From Glutamicibacter mishrai (GTDB lineage Bacteria; Actinomycetota; Actinomycetes; Actinomycetales; Micrococcaceae): a stretch of 64,000 nucleotides of DNA. The position numbers and the translations under genes are program-made. Below the pieces are notes generated by a model. It ran no database searches. It was given only the letters and a program-made list of their open reading frames with translations, and was not told the DNA's origin. The stretch covers positions 1,178,001 to 1,242,000 of the forward strand of contig NZ_CP032549.1 in assembly GCF_012221945.1 (NCBI RefSeq), read 5' to 3'. Below are positions 25,164 through 34,238 of this stretch, in pieces (the first letter of the stretch is position 1; the number at the start of each line of letters is the position of its first letter).

Positions 25164-27692
25164 TTGGATAATTTGCAACAACCAGAAGAATCAAAGGCGT
25201 CTCAAACGCCCGCGAATCTCCCGCCGGCACCATTGCCGCCGTCAGGACAGAATCCCCAGATGAAAAAGATCAAGGACGCCGTTCTTGAACTGAAATCGCG
25301 AGCCAGCCTCAAGCTGCTCGGATTCCAAGCCGGCGCCATTGCAGCCATCGGCATCGTGTTGGCGCTTTGCTACCTGATCCCGCTGGCCAGCGCAGCGAAC
25401 GAATCAGGAGCCAGCGACTATTCCGATTATTCAGAAGCCGGCATGGCATCCCAGCTGAATTCGTTCAAGGCCTTTATCATGCTCTTTGGCGCGATGCTCG
25501 GCGGCGGCCTGAAAATCTCTGGTTCCGGCGGTGGCTTCGGAGTCTCTGGCGAAGCTCATCTTGCGCTTTCATTGGTTTCGATCACTGCGATCCTGGCCAT
25601 CTGCGCAGTGAATTACTTCCTTGTTCAAAAACTGAACCGAGGCGTACGCAAAGGTGGTTGGAAGAGCGCAGCATTAACTTCCGGCCTGCACGCATTGGTG
25701 CTGTCCTTGCTCTTCTTGATTGTTTCCCTCTTTGGCAAGCTATCCATGGAAGCCATGGGATTCTTGACCGCGACGATCTCGCCACGGTATGCCGGTGTCT
25801 TCTTCACCATTTTGCTGACCGTTTTCTTCTCCCAATTCCTAGCCACCGCTCCAGCCCGCGGTCAGTCGGGAACCCCTTTGATGAACGGTGTCCGCGAGGC
25901 AATTACCCTGCTTGTAGCGGTATTGGTGGTCTTTGCAGTGGTTGGCATCATCGTTGCCCTCGTCAGCAAGGACGAAGACATGCCTTGGAGCACGTCTCTG
26001 CTCTTGATTCCACTGCTTGGAACTCTCGGTTCCTATCTCGGTGCCTTGGGCTTCCTAGGTGCGCTAGCTCCGAACATTTCTGGCGTGGCTTCAGCGCTGG
26101 AGGATTTCACCGGAAATGACATCCCGACATCAGTCCTCCGCATCTGGGATATTGCCGATGGAAAAGGTGCTTGGCTGATCGCGCTGACCGTCATCCTAGT
26201 TGTCGCAGTCGCTATCCGGGTGGGCGTACAGCGTACCCGTACCGCTGGAATCGACTGGCAACGAGTCTGGCAGCTGCCTGTCATATCCTTGGTTTTGTGG
26301 ATGCTTCTCGCTTGGCTCACGAGCATTTCTATTGGCGGCAAAATCAGCGCAGAAGAAATGGGCGAAATGTCGGCCGATATTTCGTTTGGCATTACCTGGT
26401 ACTCGGTGATTTTCCTGGCCATCGGTGCAGCTATTGTTTCGATCCTGGCCGAGCTGTTGCCGCTCCAGGTATACCGATTCGCGCCAGGCCTGCTGGGATT
26501 GCTAGCTGGCAAGGCCGCCGTGGACCGTTGGATCTCCGGCCAATCGCAGGCACCTGCGTCATCCAATCCAGCCGCCCCGGCGGCAGCTACGCCAACAACC
26601 GCAATGCCGGTAACGACTGCCGAGCCGGCCACGACCGCATTTGCTGCCGCTCCTGCTTCCGCTGCACCGGCTGCATCCGAAGCGCCTGCACTCCAGCCAG
26701 CGTCAGAATCATCCAAGAAGAAGGCCAAAGCTGTTGGCTTCAGCGTTCTCGGTGTAGCTGTTCTTGTCGGGCTCGGATTTGGCGCCGTGGCTTATCTGAA
26801 TTCCCAGCGGAAGCCTGAGGCGCAAGTCCAGCAGTACCTCCAGCTACTTGCCGACGGCAAGGCAGAAAAAGCCGCAGAGATGGTTGATCCGGGCATCGAT
26901 AATTCTTCGCGTGTATTGCTCACCGATGAAGCGCTGGCCAGCGCCAAGCAGCGTTTGGAAGTTGTCGACGTAAAGCAAGAGTCGAAAGGCGAGAGCAGCG
27001 CATCCATCCGGGCCACGTACTCCATCAATGGCGAACAGCACGAAAGGGTCTTCACCGTCGACCGCGGGGACAAAGAATATGGCTTGCTTGATACTTGGGA
27101 CCTCAATGATCCCCTCCTGGTGCCGGTGAAAATCAGCACCGATCAGATCTCCAAGGTCACGGTCGGAAAGGCGCCTGTTGAATTGCAGCAGGATGATTCC
27201 TACTTCGGTGAATCGACGGCTGCATACAGCGGCAACTTCTACGTCTACCCGGGCATCTACAACGTCACCGCGCCAAACACCGACTACTTGCAGGTCGATG
27301 CCCAGGAACTGCGCGCCAACCATCCTGATGATCTCGAAGCGGCAGTTACGCTCAATACCCAGGTGACCGATCAGCTCAGTGATCTGGCACTCGACGCCGT
27401 GCATAAGTTCGCCACCGCCTGCGTCACGGTGCCAACAAATCTGAACGAAGGTTGCCCCAGCGAGCTGCAGGACAAGGAACTGAAGTCCTTCTCCGTCAAG
27501 ACCCAAGCCGACGGGGTGACGATGGAAGGAATGGAATCGTTCAGCAGCAGCGAGACGACATTCAAATATCAGCGCAATAAGACCGAGTACATGGAATACG
27601 ACGAGCAGGAGATCGACCGCAGCTTCAATGGAACCATTGAATGGATTGACGGCCAGCCGAAGGTGACCGTGACTGGATCGAGCTGGTGGTAA
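25164..27692 (+). CDS. Large multi-pass membrane protein with an external C-terminal domain, function unknown
   Basis: An 842-aa protein I do not recognise. After a Pro-rich cytoplasmic tail (about 1-35) come roughly eight to ten hydrophobic segments up to about residue 450. An Ala/Pro/Thr-rich linker (about 455-515) follows, then a KKK-flanked single helix (VGFSVLGVAVLVGLGFGAVAYL), and an external part of about 290 residues beginning VQQYLQLLADGKAEKAAEMVD, which looks like an NTF2-like or DUF4878-type fold. The start is a TTG at 25164 with AGGA upstream; an ATG at 25261 is the alternative. It stands between two terminators as a single-gene unit. A cell-envelope sensing or assembly role is a guess. 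Confidence 0.7.
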   Translation: MDNLQQPEESKASQTPANLPPAPLPPSGQNPQMKKIKDAVLELKSRASLKLLGFQAGAIAAIGIVLALCYLIPLASAANESGASDYSDYSEAGMASQLNSFKAFIMLFGAMLGGGLKISGSGGGFGVSGEAHLALSLVSITAILAICAVNYFLVQKLNRGVRKGGWKSAALTSGLHALVLSLLFLIVSLFGKLSMEAMGFLTATISPRYAGVFFTILLTVFFSQFLATAPARGQSGTPLMNGVREAITLLVAVLVVFAVVGIIVALVSKDEDMPWSTSLLLIPLLGTLGSYLGALGFLGALAPNISGVASALEDFTGNDIPTSVLRIWDIADGKGAWLIALTVILVVAVAIRVGVQRTRTAGIDWQRVWQLPVISLVLWMLLAWLTSISIGGKISAEEMGEMSADISFGITWYSVIFLAIGAAIVSILAELLPLQVYRFAPGLLGLLAGKAAVDRWISGQSQAPASSNPAAPAAATPTTAMPVTTAEPATTAFAAAPASAAPAASEAPALQPASESSKKKAKAVGFSVLGVAVLVGLGFGAVAYLNSQRKPEAQVQQYLQLLADGKAEKAAEMVDPGIDNSSRVLLTDEALASAKQRLEVVDVKQESKGESSASIRATYSINGEQHERVFTVDRGDKEYGLLDTWDLNDPLLVPVKISTDQISKVTVGKAPVELQQDDSYFGESTAAYSGNFYVYPGIYNVTAPNTDYLQVDAQELRANHPDDLEAAVTLNTQVTDQLSDLALDAVHKFATACVTVPTNLNEGCPSELQDKELKSFSVKTQADGVTMEGMESFSSSETTFKYQRNKTEYMEYDEQEIDRSFNGTIEWIDGQPKVTVTGSSWW

Positions 27693-27732
27693 ACCCGTGT
27701 TGAAAACACGTCGCTAGTTTCCCGATGCACGA

Positions 27733-27779
27733 ACGAACCCGTTGCCACCCGCTTCTAACGTGGGTGGCAACGGGTTCGT
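27733..27779. terminator. Bidirectional terminator
   Basis: An 18-bp perfect stem (27733-27750 with 27762-27779) with an 11-base loop lies between the convergent membrane-protein gene and phosphatase gene. Confidence 0.85.
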
Positions 27780-27793
27780 GCGTTATCGGATCT

Positions 27794-28354
27794 CTAGTGC
27801 CACAGTGGCTCACGGGACACGTAGTTCTTCAGCAACTGAGAGTCCAGTTCCCGGTACGTGCCGTTGGCCACCCGTGGGTCTGCCTCGCCCGTCAAGGCGC
27901 TGAGCACGGAGCTGATCAATGCGCCGTGGCTGACTACCAGGACATTTTCTCCCGGGTGCTGCTGGCAGATCTTAAACAGAGCGTTGACCGCGCGCTCGAC
28001 TAGATGCTGTTCGGTTTCGCCGGTGCCGATATTCAATTGGCGCTGTTCATCGGCCGGGTGCCCAACGAGCTTGCCCTCCCAGTCCCCGAAGTCCTGTTCC
28101 ATGAGTTCCGGGTTCTCGTACAGGGCTCGGGTGCCAATGCCGTTGGCGATAATTTGCGCCGTCTGCAGCGCGCGGAACAGCGGGGATGAATATACCGCTG
28201 CCCAAGGGCCCTGCATGGACAGGTCCATGGCCAGTTGCTGCGCTTGGCGCACACCGGTGTCGTTCATCGGCAGGTCACTGCGCCCGTGCAGTCGGCCTGC
28301 CTTGTTCCATTCAGTCTGGCCGTGCCGGATCAATACGATTTTCTGTTCACTCAT
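27794..28354 (-). CDS. Histidine phosphatase family protein
   Basis: A 186-aa phosphoglycerate-mutase-like phosphatase. The RHG motif (LIRHGQTEWN) supplies the phospho-accepting His, with partners in ELMEQDFGDWEG and VVSHGALISS. Specificity is unknown; relatives act on phosphosugars and other small phosphates. The start at 28354 or 28357 follows a GAAGAAG stretch; the longer open frame runs into the phosphodiesterase gene. Probably co-transcribed with the metallophosphoesterase just upstream. Confidence 0.85.
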   Translation of the reverse strand: MSEQKIVLIRHGQTEWNKAGRLHGRSDLPMNDTGVRQAQQLAMDLSMQGPWAAVYSSPLFRALQTAQIIANGIGTRALYENPELMEQDFGDWEGKLVGHPADEQRQLNIGTGETEQHLVERAVNALFKICQQHPGENVLVVSHGALISSVLSALTGEADPRVANGTYRELDSQLLKNYVSREPLWH

Positions 28355-28421
28355 CATCTTCTTCTTTCTTGCGTGCACTCCCGGATCCTTTGCTTGTTCC
28401 GTGGTGCGAAGTTCTTCGCTC

Positions 28422-29252
28422 TCAGTTGGCAGCCAAGTGGCCTTCAACTGATGTTCTTTGAGCCGCATCCTGCGGTTTTGTCGTCCGTTGGTCGCTGGAG
28501 GCAGCAAACCAGTTCACTGCGTCGTTCCCCAGTTGGAGTACCGCGAATCCTGGGCCGGATTCTGCAAGTATTTCGTGAGGAGCAAACGGGTTCATGTTGT
28601 AGGAAACCGCCGGGGCCATCAACACCGGAATATTGATCAGCTGGCTTGTGGCGGCCTGGTGATAGTGCCCGCAGAGTATGGCTCGAACGTCAGTGCCAGC
28701 GGTGATGGCTGCCAGGGCCATCGGATCCTTCAACCCGCGTCCTGCTCGTACCTTGCTTGTGGCTTCCACTGGCGGGTGGTGCAACAGCAACAGCGAACCC
28801 AGTGGCGCTGGTACCGCCAGCAATGACTGCAGCCACGATAATTGCGCTTGATCCAACTCGCCTTGAGCCAGCTGGAATCCACCGCTGTCCAGCCCGATGA
28901 TACGCAGTCCCAGAACTTCATGCACGGTATTTGCCTGATAGGGTCCAATCGATAACCGCTGGGTATTAAATTCCGGGCCGACGCTTCCTGCGGGGTCGTG
29001 ATTACCGGGAATGGTAATCACTGGACAGCCAAATTCTTCTTGGATGTCATTGAACATGGCCGCGGCCATCGGATGGATTGGCGCACCCCGATCCGCAATA
29101 TCCCCGGTCACGACAATGGCGTCGGGCGAAAAGTGTTCCGAGGCCCGCAATACCTGCCGGGTGTGTTGCCACGAATCGATGCTTCCGTGAAGCAGCTGGC
29201 CTTCAGGGCACAGATGGGTGTCGCTCAGATGAATGATTGTCAGTGGCTTCAT
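28422..29252 (-). CDS. Metallophosphoesterase, CpdA/cyclic-nucleotide phosphodiesterase type
   Basis: A 276-aa calcineurin-like phosphoesterase. The metal-binding motifs appear in order: HLSDTHL (D-x-H), VVTGDIADRG (GD), TIPGNHD (GNHD), a later LLLHHPPVE and GHYHQA (GHxH). This set and length fit class III cAMP phosphodiesterases (CpdA), but relatives have broad substrates. It shares an operon with the downstream phosphatase and is divergent from the KAS III gene. Confidence 0.82.
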   Translation of the reverse strand: MKPLTIIHLSDTHLCPEGQLLHGSIDSWQHTRQVLRASEHFSPDAIVVTGDIADRGAPIHPMAAAMFNDIQEEFGCPVITIPGNHDPAGSVGPEFNTQRLSIGPYQANTVHEVLGLRIIGLDSGGFQLAQGELDQAQLSWLQSLLAVPAPLGSLLLLHHPPVEATSKVRAGRGLKDPMALAAITAGTDVRAILCGHYHQAATSQLINIPVLMAPAVSYNMNPFAPHEILAESGPGFAVLQLGNDAVNWFAASSDQRTTKPQDAAQRTSVEGHLAAN

Positions 29253-29500
29253 CGATCCCTCCCCCGCGTCCTGCTGCTGTTCATTCCATTGAACTTTTCG
29301 GTTCCAACGATTAGGTGAACAAGGAGCCGACGAGAAGTGAAGTCCTAAAGAATCTCCGATTCTCGATTACCGAACGAAAATCGACGATCTCACGGGAGAT
29401 TGACCGCAATACATGCATTCTGCGGTATATGAACAGCGAGTAGCACACAAAACGACTACCCTTAGAAGAGCAGATTTGAATCCACCGAGGAGTTATATCC

Positions 29501-30451
29501 ATGACGGGCAGCAAAGTCGTCGCCTTTGGCCACTTCCAGCCAGAGCGCATCGTCCCGAATACCGAGCTGGAAAAGCTGGTGGAAACCAGCGACGAGTGGA
29601 TTACCCGCCGCGTCGGCATCGAAGAACGCCGCTGGGGCACCGGTGTTGAAACCGTCGACTCCATGGCCATCAAGGCCGCAGAGATGGCTTTCGGCAATTC
29701 GGCAGACATCAAGGCAGCAGATATCGATTTGATTGTTGTCGCGACCTGCACCGCCACCGACCGCTCGCCGAATATGGCGGCCCGCGTTGCCGATGCACTG
29801 AACATGGAGCAGGGCCCTGCCACCATGGATGTCAATGTGGCCTGCTCTGGCTTCGCCCATGCAGTTGGCATCGCCCAGGGTGCCATCGCGGCAGGTTCCG
29901 CGAAAAACGCTCTGGTTATCGGCTCCGAAATGCTCACCGATTACACCGATTTCACCGATCGCACCACCTGCGTGCTCACCGCCGATGGCGCTGGCGCCTT
30001 CGTGATCACCGCTTCGGAAGACAATGGCATTTCGCCAGTCGTCTGGGGTTCGGTCCCGTCGCTGTCCGATGCCGTGCGCATCGAGGCCGAGAACGACATG
30101 AAGTTCGCGCAGAACGGCCAGAGCGTATACCGCTGGACCGTGACCCAGCTGCCGAAGATCGCTTCGCAGATTATCGAGCGTGCGGGCATGAAGCCGGAAG
30201 AGCTGGATGCCATCGTTCTGCACCAGGCCAACCTGCGCATTATCGAGCCGCTGGCTGAGAAGATTGGTGCTCCGAACGCACGCGTGGCCACCGACGTGGT
30301 CTACTCGGGCAACACTTCGGCCGCTTCGGTTCCATTGGCCCTGTCCAAGATGATGGCTTCGGATGAGCCATTGCCGTCGGGTTCCAAGGCATTGCTCTTT
30401 GCCTTTGGTGGCGGCTTGGCTTACGCCGGTCAGATCATCACGATCCCGTAA
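29501..30451 (+). CDS. 3-oxoacyl-ACP synthase III family protein (stand-alone KAS III)
   Basis: A 316-aa thiolase-fold enzyme with the KAS III triad Cys115 (NVACSGFAHAV), His241 (LHQANLRI) and Asn271 (YSGNTSAAS). KAS III condenses a starter acyl-CoA with malonyl-ACP. It is not in a fab cluster, so it may be a second FabH for branched starters (the bkd operon supplies these) or a related condensing enzyme. The ATG at 29501 follows a GAGGAG-like site, and about 250 bases of upstream DNA hold its promoter. Confidence 0.85.
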   Translation: MTGSKVVAFGHFQPERIVPNTELEKLVETSDEWITRRVGIEERRWGTGVETVDSMAIKAAEMAFGNSADIKAADIDLIVVATCTATDRSPNMAARVADALNMEQGPATMDVNVACSGFAHAVGIAQGAIAAGSAKNALVIGSEMLTDYTDFTDRTTCVLTADGAGAFVITASEDNGISPVVWGSVPSLSDAVRIEAENDMKFAQNGQSVYRWTVTQLPKIASQIIERAGMKPEELDAIVLHQANLRIIEPLAEKIGAPNARVATDVVYSGNTSAASVPLALSKMMASDEPLPSGSKALLFAFGGGLAYAGQIITIP

Positions 30452-30463
30452 GTATTTTCACCT

Positions 30464-30502
30464 CTAGTGGGCGTTTTGGCATTTTGCCGGGGCGCCCACT
30501 AG
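30464..30502 (+). terminator. Terminator after the KAS III gene
   Basis: CTAGTGGGCG (30464-30473) pairs with CGCCCACTAG (30493-30502); the 19-base loop contains a small inner GGC/GCC hairpin. Confidence 0.7.
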
Positions 30503-30563
30503 TGCTTTAACAGCACTTCGTATTCCGCCACAAATTACCTCCAAGCTCCCTCTTGCCTTAATT

Positions 30564-30581
30564 CGTTAGCGACCGCTAACG
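30564..30581. promoter_or_regulatory. Putative ArsR operator (perfect palindrome)
   Basis: CGTTAGCG-AC-CGCTAACG is a perfect 8-bp inverted repeat with a 2-base spacer, ending 8 bases before the ArsR start. It would cover the transcription start or ribosome site, as in autoregulated ArsR operons. Confidence 0.7.
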
Positions 30582-30589
30582 TATCTTTC

Positions 30590-30937
30590 ATGTTTGATCT
30601 ACTGGAAGTCGCATCGGAACCAACGCGCAGGCGTTTGATTCAGTTGCTGGGTTCCGGAGAACGTACGGTGACGGAACTCGCGGCGAACTTCACGGTGAGC
30701 CGCTCCGCCATCTCACAACACCTGCTGCTGTTGACTGATGCAGGACTGCTGCAAGCGCGCAAGGATGGGCGCAGCCGTTACTACTCGCTGAAACCAGCAG
30801 GCATCGCGAAGCTCAAGGCCCTCCTTGACTCGTTTTGGAACACCGAACTCGATCTGCTCGTCGCCGAAGCCACCGAACTGGCCTCGCTCGACGCTCCCCC
30901 ACACTCGCCGCAAAATCCATCAGGAGAAAAGCCATGA
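30590..30937 (+). CDS. ArsR-family transcriptional regulator
   Basis: A 115-aa winged-helix repressor (EPTRRRLIQLLGSGERTVTELAANFTVSRSAISQHLLLLTDAGLLQARKDGRSRYYSL). The Cys metal-binding motif of the ArsR/SmtB sensors is absent, so metal sensing is unlikely. Its stop overlaps the SRPBCC start by four bases. ArsR-SRPBCC (AHSA1) pairs are a common arrangement. Confidence 0.9.
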   Translation: MFDLLEVASEPTRRRLIQLLGSGERTVTELAANFTVSRSAISQHLLLLTDAGLLQARKDGRSRYYSLKPAGIAKLKALLDSFWNTELDLLVAEATELASLDAPPHSPQNPSGEKP

Positions 30938-31914
30938 GCTTTGAACGAACAGTCTTGCTCCCCGTAGACGCCGACACCGCTTTCAACCTGCTTACCAATC
31001 CAGAGCGCCTGCGCCGCTGGCAGACCGTCGCCGGCCGCGTCGACTTGCAGGCCGGCGGAAGCTACCGCTTCACGATGGCGCCAGGCCATCAGGCCTCCGG
31101 CACTTTCACTGAAATCGACCCGGGCAAGCGCTTGGTCTTCACTTGGGGCTGGGAAGGTTCCGAGGCAGTTCCGCCGGGCGATTCAACCGTTTACATCACC
31201 CTGGAGCCTTGGGATGAAGGCACCGCAGTCACCTTGCGCCACGAAGGCCTGAACCCGGGGCAGTCTTCCGGCCACGCGGATGGCTGGAACCACTTCCTCG
31301 ATCGACTGAAGAACTTCGCCGAGTCCGGACAAGCAGTCATCGACGAGTGGAATGCGGTTCCACAGCCCGAGGACGCGATTGTTTCCGCCGAGGGGTCTTT
31401 GGCTGCGCTTCAGTTTGTGCTCAATAACGTCTCTGCGACAGAGCTGCGTCAGGCAACGCCTTGCGCGGAGTTCACCGTCAGCCAGCTGCTGGATCACCTG
31501 GCAGGCAGTATCTCGGCGATTGGCAAGGGCCTGGGTGTCACGGTTTCCGACGACCCGGCACTGGCGCCAGAAGTTCGCATCGCCAACATCGCACAGCCAA
31601 CCTTGGAGGCCTTCGCCGCCCATGGCTTGGTCGGCGAAATCGACCTCGGCTTCGCGGTCATGCCAGCGAAGGTTGTCGCCAGCATCCTGAATCTCGAATT
31701 GATGGTACACGGGTGGGACTTCGCCCAGGCTACCGGCCAGGACTTCGAAATCCACCCAGGTCATGCCGAGTACGTACTTGGCTTGGCCCGCAAGACCGTG
31801 GGACCGGAGCAGCGCGCTTCAGGTTCCTTCGCCGAGGAAACTGTCATCGCAGAATCCGCCAGTAGCCTGGATCGCTTGATCGCCTTCACCGGTCGCGTTC
31901 CGGCGGGAGCCTGA
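30934..31914 (+). CDS. SRPBCC (AHSA1-type) domain fused to a TIGR03086/mycothiol-type domain
   Basis: A 326-aa fusion. Residues about 1-140 form a START-like SRPBCC/AHSA1 domain that binds hydrophobic ligands (LPVDADTAFNLLTNPERLRRW, FTWGWEG, HEGLNPGQ...GWNHFLDRL). From about 155 comes a DinB/MDMPI-like actinobacterial domain of the TIGR03086 type (LNNVSATELRQATPCAEFTVSQLLDHLAG, LMVHGWDFAQATG), where the conserved His residues could bind metal. AGGAG precedes the ATG at 30934. Substrate unknown. Confidence 0.82.
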   Translation: MSFERTVLLPVDADTAFNLLTNPERLRRWQTVAGRVDLQAGGSYRFTMAPGHQASGTFTEIDPGKRLVFTWGWEGSEAVPPGDSTVYITLEPWDEGTAVTLRHEGLNPGQSSGHADGWNHFLDRLKNFAESGQAVIDEWNAVPQPEDAIVSAEGSLAALQFVLNNVSATELRQATPCAEFTVSQLLDHLAGSISAIGKGLGVTVSDDPALAPEVRIANIAQPTLEAFAAHGLVGEIDLGFAVMPAKVVASILNLELMVHGWDFAQATGQDFEIHPGHAEYVLGLARKTVGPEQRASGSFAEETVIAESASSLDRLIAFTGRVPAGA

Positions 31915-31923
31915 GGAATTCCC

Positions 31924-32361
31924 ATGGTTGATGTTTCCACCAGCATCGTGATTGACCGACCGCTATCCATGGTGGCCGGTTACACGATGAACCCACTGAA
32001 TGCACCGGCGTGGTATCAGAATATCCGCTCGGTGCGACGGCTGGACCAGGAGGATTTCGGGCTCGGCTCCCGCACCGCGTTTGAGGCCCGCTTCCTCGGA
32101 CGGGACCTTTCCTACACCTATGAGGTCACCACGCTGCTGGAGGACAAGGAGCTGGTCATGGCCACAGCACAAGGCCCCTTTCCAATGCGCACCACCTATA
32201 AATTCGAGTCGGTAAGCCCTACAGCCACCCGGGTCGAATTGCGCAACGACGGCGAGCCACACGGCTTCAGCAAATTGCTCGCCCCGCTCATTCAAACCAT
32301 GATGCGTCGCGCCAATATGGCCGATCTTCGAGCGCTGAAGAAGACCTTGGAGAACCAATAG
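31924..32361 (+). CDS. SRPBCC family protein
   Basis: A 145-aa START-like protein (IVIDRPLSMVAGYTMNPLNAPAWYQNIRSV, a polyketide-cyclase-like opening). It starts 9 bases after the SRPBCC-TIGR03086 gene with a GAGGA site, so it is the third gene of the ArsR operon. It probably binds a small hydrophobic ligand; no enzyme activity can be assigned. Confidence 0.82.
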   Translation: MVDVSTSIVIDRPLSMVAGYTMNPLNAPAWYQNIRSVRRLDQEDFGLGSRTAFEARFLGRDLSYTYEVTTLLEDKELVMATAQGPFPMRTTYKFESVSPTATRVELRNDGEPHGFSKLLAPLIQTMMRRANMADLRALKKTLENQ

Positions 32362-32375
32362 GCGGACATTCAACC

Positions 32376-32412
32376 GCCGTGGCCACCGTGCTTATCGCAT
32401 CGTGGCCACGGC
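32376..32412 (+). terminator. Hairpin ending the ArsR operon
   Basis: GCCGTGGCCAC (32376-32386) pairs perfectly with GTGGCCACGGC (32402-32412), with a 15-base loop and no T tract. Confidence 0.65.
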
Positions 32413-32497
32413 AGTTGTGGTCTACTGACCTGCGTGTTCCCACTCACGTCAAATTTCGACTTGACGTTGGGTGCATCACACCCGCACACTGGTACAC

Positions 32498-33202
32498 GTG
32501 AACCTGTCAGACAGCTGGACACCCGGACAGCGGCCGATCGAGCGACGCTCCGCTGCCGAGGCCGTATTCCACGCACTCCGCCTCGCCATTGAAGCCCAGG
32601 AAATCCCGCTCGGGAGCAAGCTGGGCTCCGAGGCGGCCCTCGCCGCCGACTACCAGGTCAGCCGCTCGGTCATCCGCGAAGCGCTGCGCTCCTGCGCCGC
32701 TTTGGGATTGACCCGCACCGAAACCGGGCGCGGCACCTTTGTCATCTCCCACCGGCCCACCCGCGAGCTCAAGCTCGGCTCTTTCTCCTCCGATGACCTG
32801 CTCGAAGCCCGCCCGCATATTGAAATTCCCGCAGCAACACTCGCTGCCACCCGGCGTACCACCGAAGACCTGGAACGCATCAGCGGCCTGATCGAGCAAA
32901 TGGATCAGGAAGACGACGCAGCAGCCTGGGTTGAACTGGACGCCGCCTTCCACGCAGCCATTGCCCAAGCCAGCGGCAACTCCGTGTTCACCAAGGTAGT
33001 GGCCGATATCCGCGAAGCCATGGCCCGCCAGTCCGAAACCGTGAACCTCGTGGCCGGACGCCGCAATCCCTCCAAGGATGAGCACCTGGCCATCTTCCGG
33101 GCCATCGAAGCCCAAGATCCCCAGGCCGCCAACCAGGCCATGAACGATCACCTTTCCGCAGTACAACAAGCCGTGTCCACCATCGTCAGGAGCAATAAGT
33201 GA
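32498..33202 (+). CDS. GntR/FadR-family regulator of the asparagine operon
   Basis: A 234-aa regulator with a GntR winged helix (LGSKLGSEAALAADYQVSRSVIREALRSCAALGLTRTETGRGTFV) and an all-helical FCD effector domain containing the Asp/His metal-binding pattern (ELDAAFHAAIAQASGN, DEHLAIFRAI, MNDHLSAV). It is coupled to the asparaginase gene by a GTGA overlap, so it most likely controls this operon in response to Asp, Asn or fumarate. The start is a GTG at 32498; a GTG at 32471 is possible. TTGACG at 32461 could be its -35 box. Confidence 0.85.
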   Translation: MNLSDSWTPGQRPIERRSAAEAVFHALRLAIEAQEIPLGSKLGSEAALAADYQVSRSVIREALRSCAALGLTRTETGRGTFVISHRPTRELKLGSFSSDDLLEARPHIEIPAATLAATRRTTEDLERISGLIEQMDQEDDAAAWVELDAAFHAAIAQASGNSVFTKVVADIREAMARQSETVNLVAGRRNPSKDEHLAIFRAIEAQDPQAANQAMNDHLSAVQQAVSTIVRSNK

Positions 33203-34194
33203 TCCCCGCCCACCCGCAGTCGCAGACCGACCCGCTGGCCAACCCAGTATTGCCGCAGCACGCACCACTGGTTGCCGCCACCCGCGGCGACGCCGTGGAA
33301 TCCATCCACTACGGCTCGGCCGTGCTGCTGGATGCACAGGGTGAAACCATCGTCGCCGTGGGCGAACCGCAGGCCGCCTACTACCCGCGCTCGGCACTGA
33401 AGCCGCTGTTTGCCGTGGGCATGTTGCGCGCCGGATTGCAGCTGACCGATGAGCAGCTGGCCTTGGCCTCGGCCAGCCACTCGGGCGCCCCGATCCACCA
33501 GCAGGTCGCCAGCTCAACCCTGGCCGCGGCCAACCTGGATGAAACCGCGCTGCGCAACTCCACCGATCTGCCCTACGGCGTGGCCGAACGCTCCGACTAC
33601 TTGGCCCAGGGCGGCACAGCCACGCAGCTGGCACAGAACTGCTCGGGCAAACATGCCGCCCTGGCTGCGCTGAGCGAACTGAAGGGCTGGGACACCGCCA
33701 ACTACCTGCAGGACGAGAACCTGCTGCAGCTGCTGGCCGACACCGTGGAAGAACTCACCGGCGAAAAGATCAGCGGCGTAAGCACCGACGGCTGCGGCAC
33801 CCCGGTCTACCTGATCAGCCTGATTGGCCTGGCCCGCGGCTTCGCCCGTCTGGCCACCGCCGAAGCCGGAACCCCCGAGGCCCGCGTGGCCGCAGCCATG
33901 TCCAGCTACCCTGAACTGGTAGCTGGCGAGGGCCGCGACGTCACCGCTCTGATGCGCGCTATCCCGGGCGCCGTGGCCAAGGACGGCTTCGAAGGCATCC
34001 AGGCTGTCGCACTGCCCGATGGCACGGCACTGGCAGTGAAGATCGCCGATGGCGGGGACCGCGCCCGCATGCCGATCACCGTCAAGCTGCTCGCCAAACA
34101 CCTGGGCGATACCGCTGGCGCAGCCCTGGCCGAATTGGCTTCCAGCCCTGCCTTGGGCGGTGGCGCCCCGGTGGGTGTGCTGGCAGCACTCTAG
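33199..34194 (+). CDS. L-asparaginase, class 3 (Rhizobium etli ReAV type)
   Basis: A 331-aa enzyme that hydrolyses asparagine to aspartate and ammonia. It belongs to the asparaginase II/ReAV family, unrelated to the E. coli type. The Ser-Lys pair lies in YPRSALKPLFAVG, and the metal-linked Cys148 and Lys151 (NCSGKHAA) and Cys199 (TDGCGTP) are present. The start is a GTG overlapping the GntR stop. It precedes aspA, which takes its product further. Confidence 0.9.
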   Translation: MIPAHPQSQTDPLANPVLPQHAPLVAATRGDAVESIHYGSAVLLDAQGETIVAVGEPQAAYYPRSALKPLFAVGMLRAGLQLTDEQLALASASHSGAPIHQQVASSTLAAANLDETALRNSTDLPYGVAERSDYLAQGGTATQLAQNCSGKHAALAALSELKGWDTANYLQDENLLQLLADTVEELTGEKISGVSTDGCGTPVYLISLIGLARGFARLATAEAGTPEARVAAAMSSYPELVAGEGRDVTALMRAIPGAVAKDGFEGIQAVALPDGTALAVKIADGGDRARMPITVKLLAKHLGDTAGAALAELASSPALGGGAPVGVLAAL

Positions 34195-34238
34195 ATTTCT
34201 CTTTTTCGCATAACTACCTTTTTGGAGATACATCCACC

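Noticed and set aside
32469..32483. GGGTG-CATCA-CACCC near the GntR start as operator
   Set aside because: The arms are five bases long and not a known GntR/FadR pattern; it could be chance.
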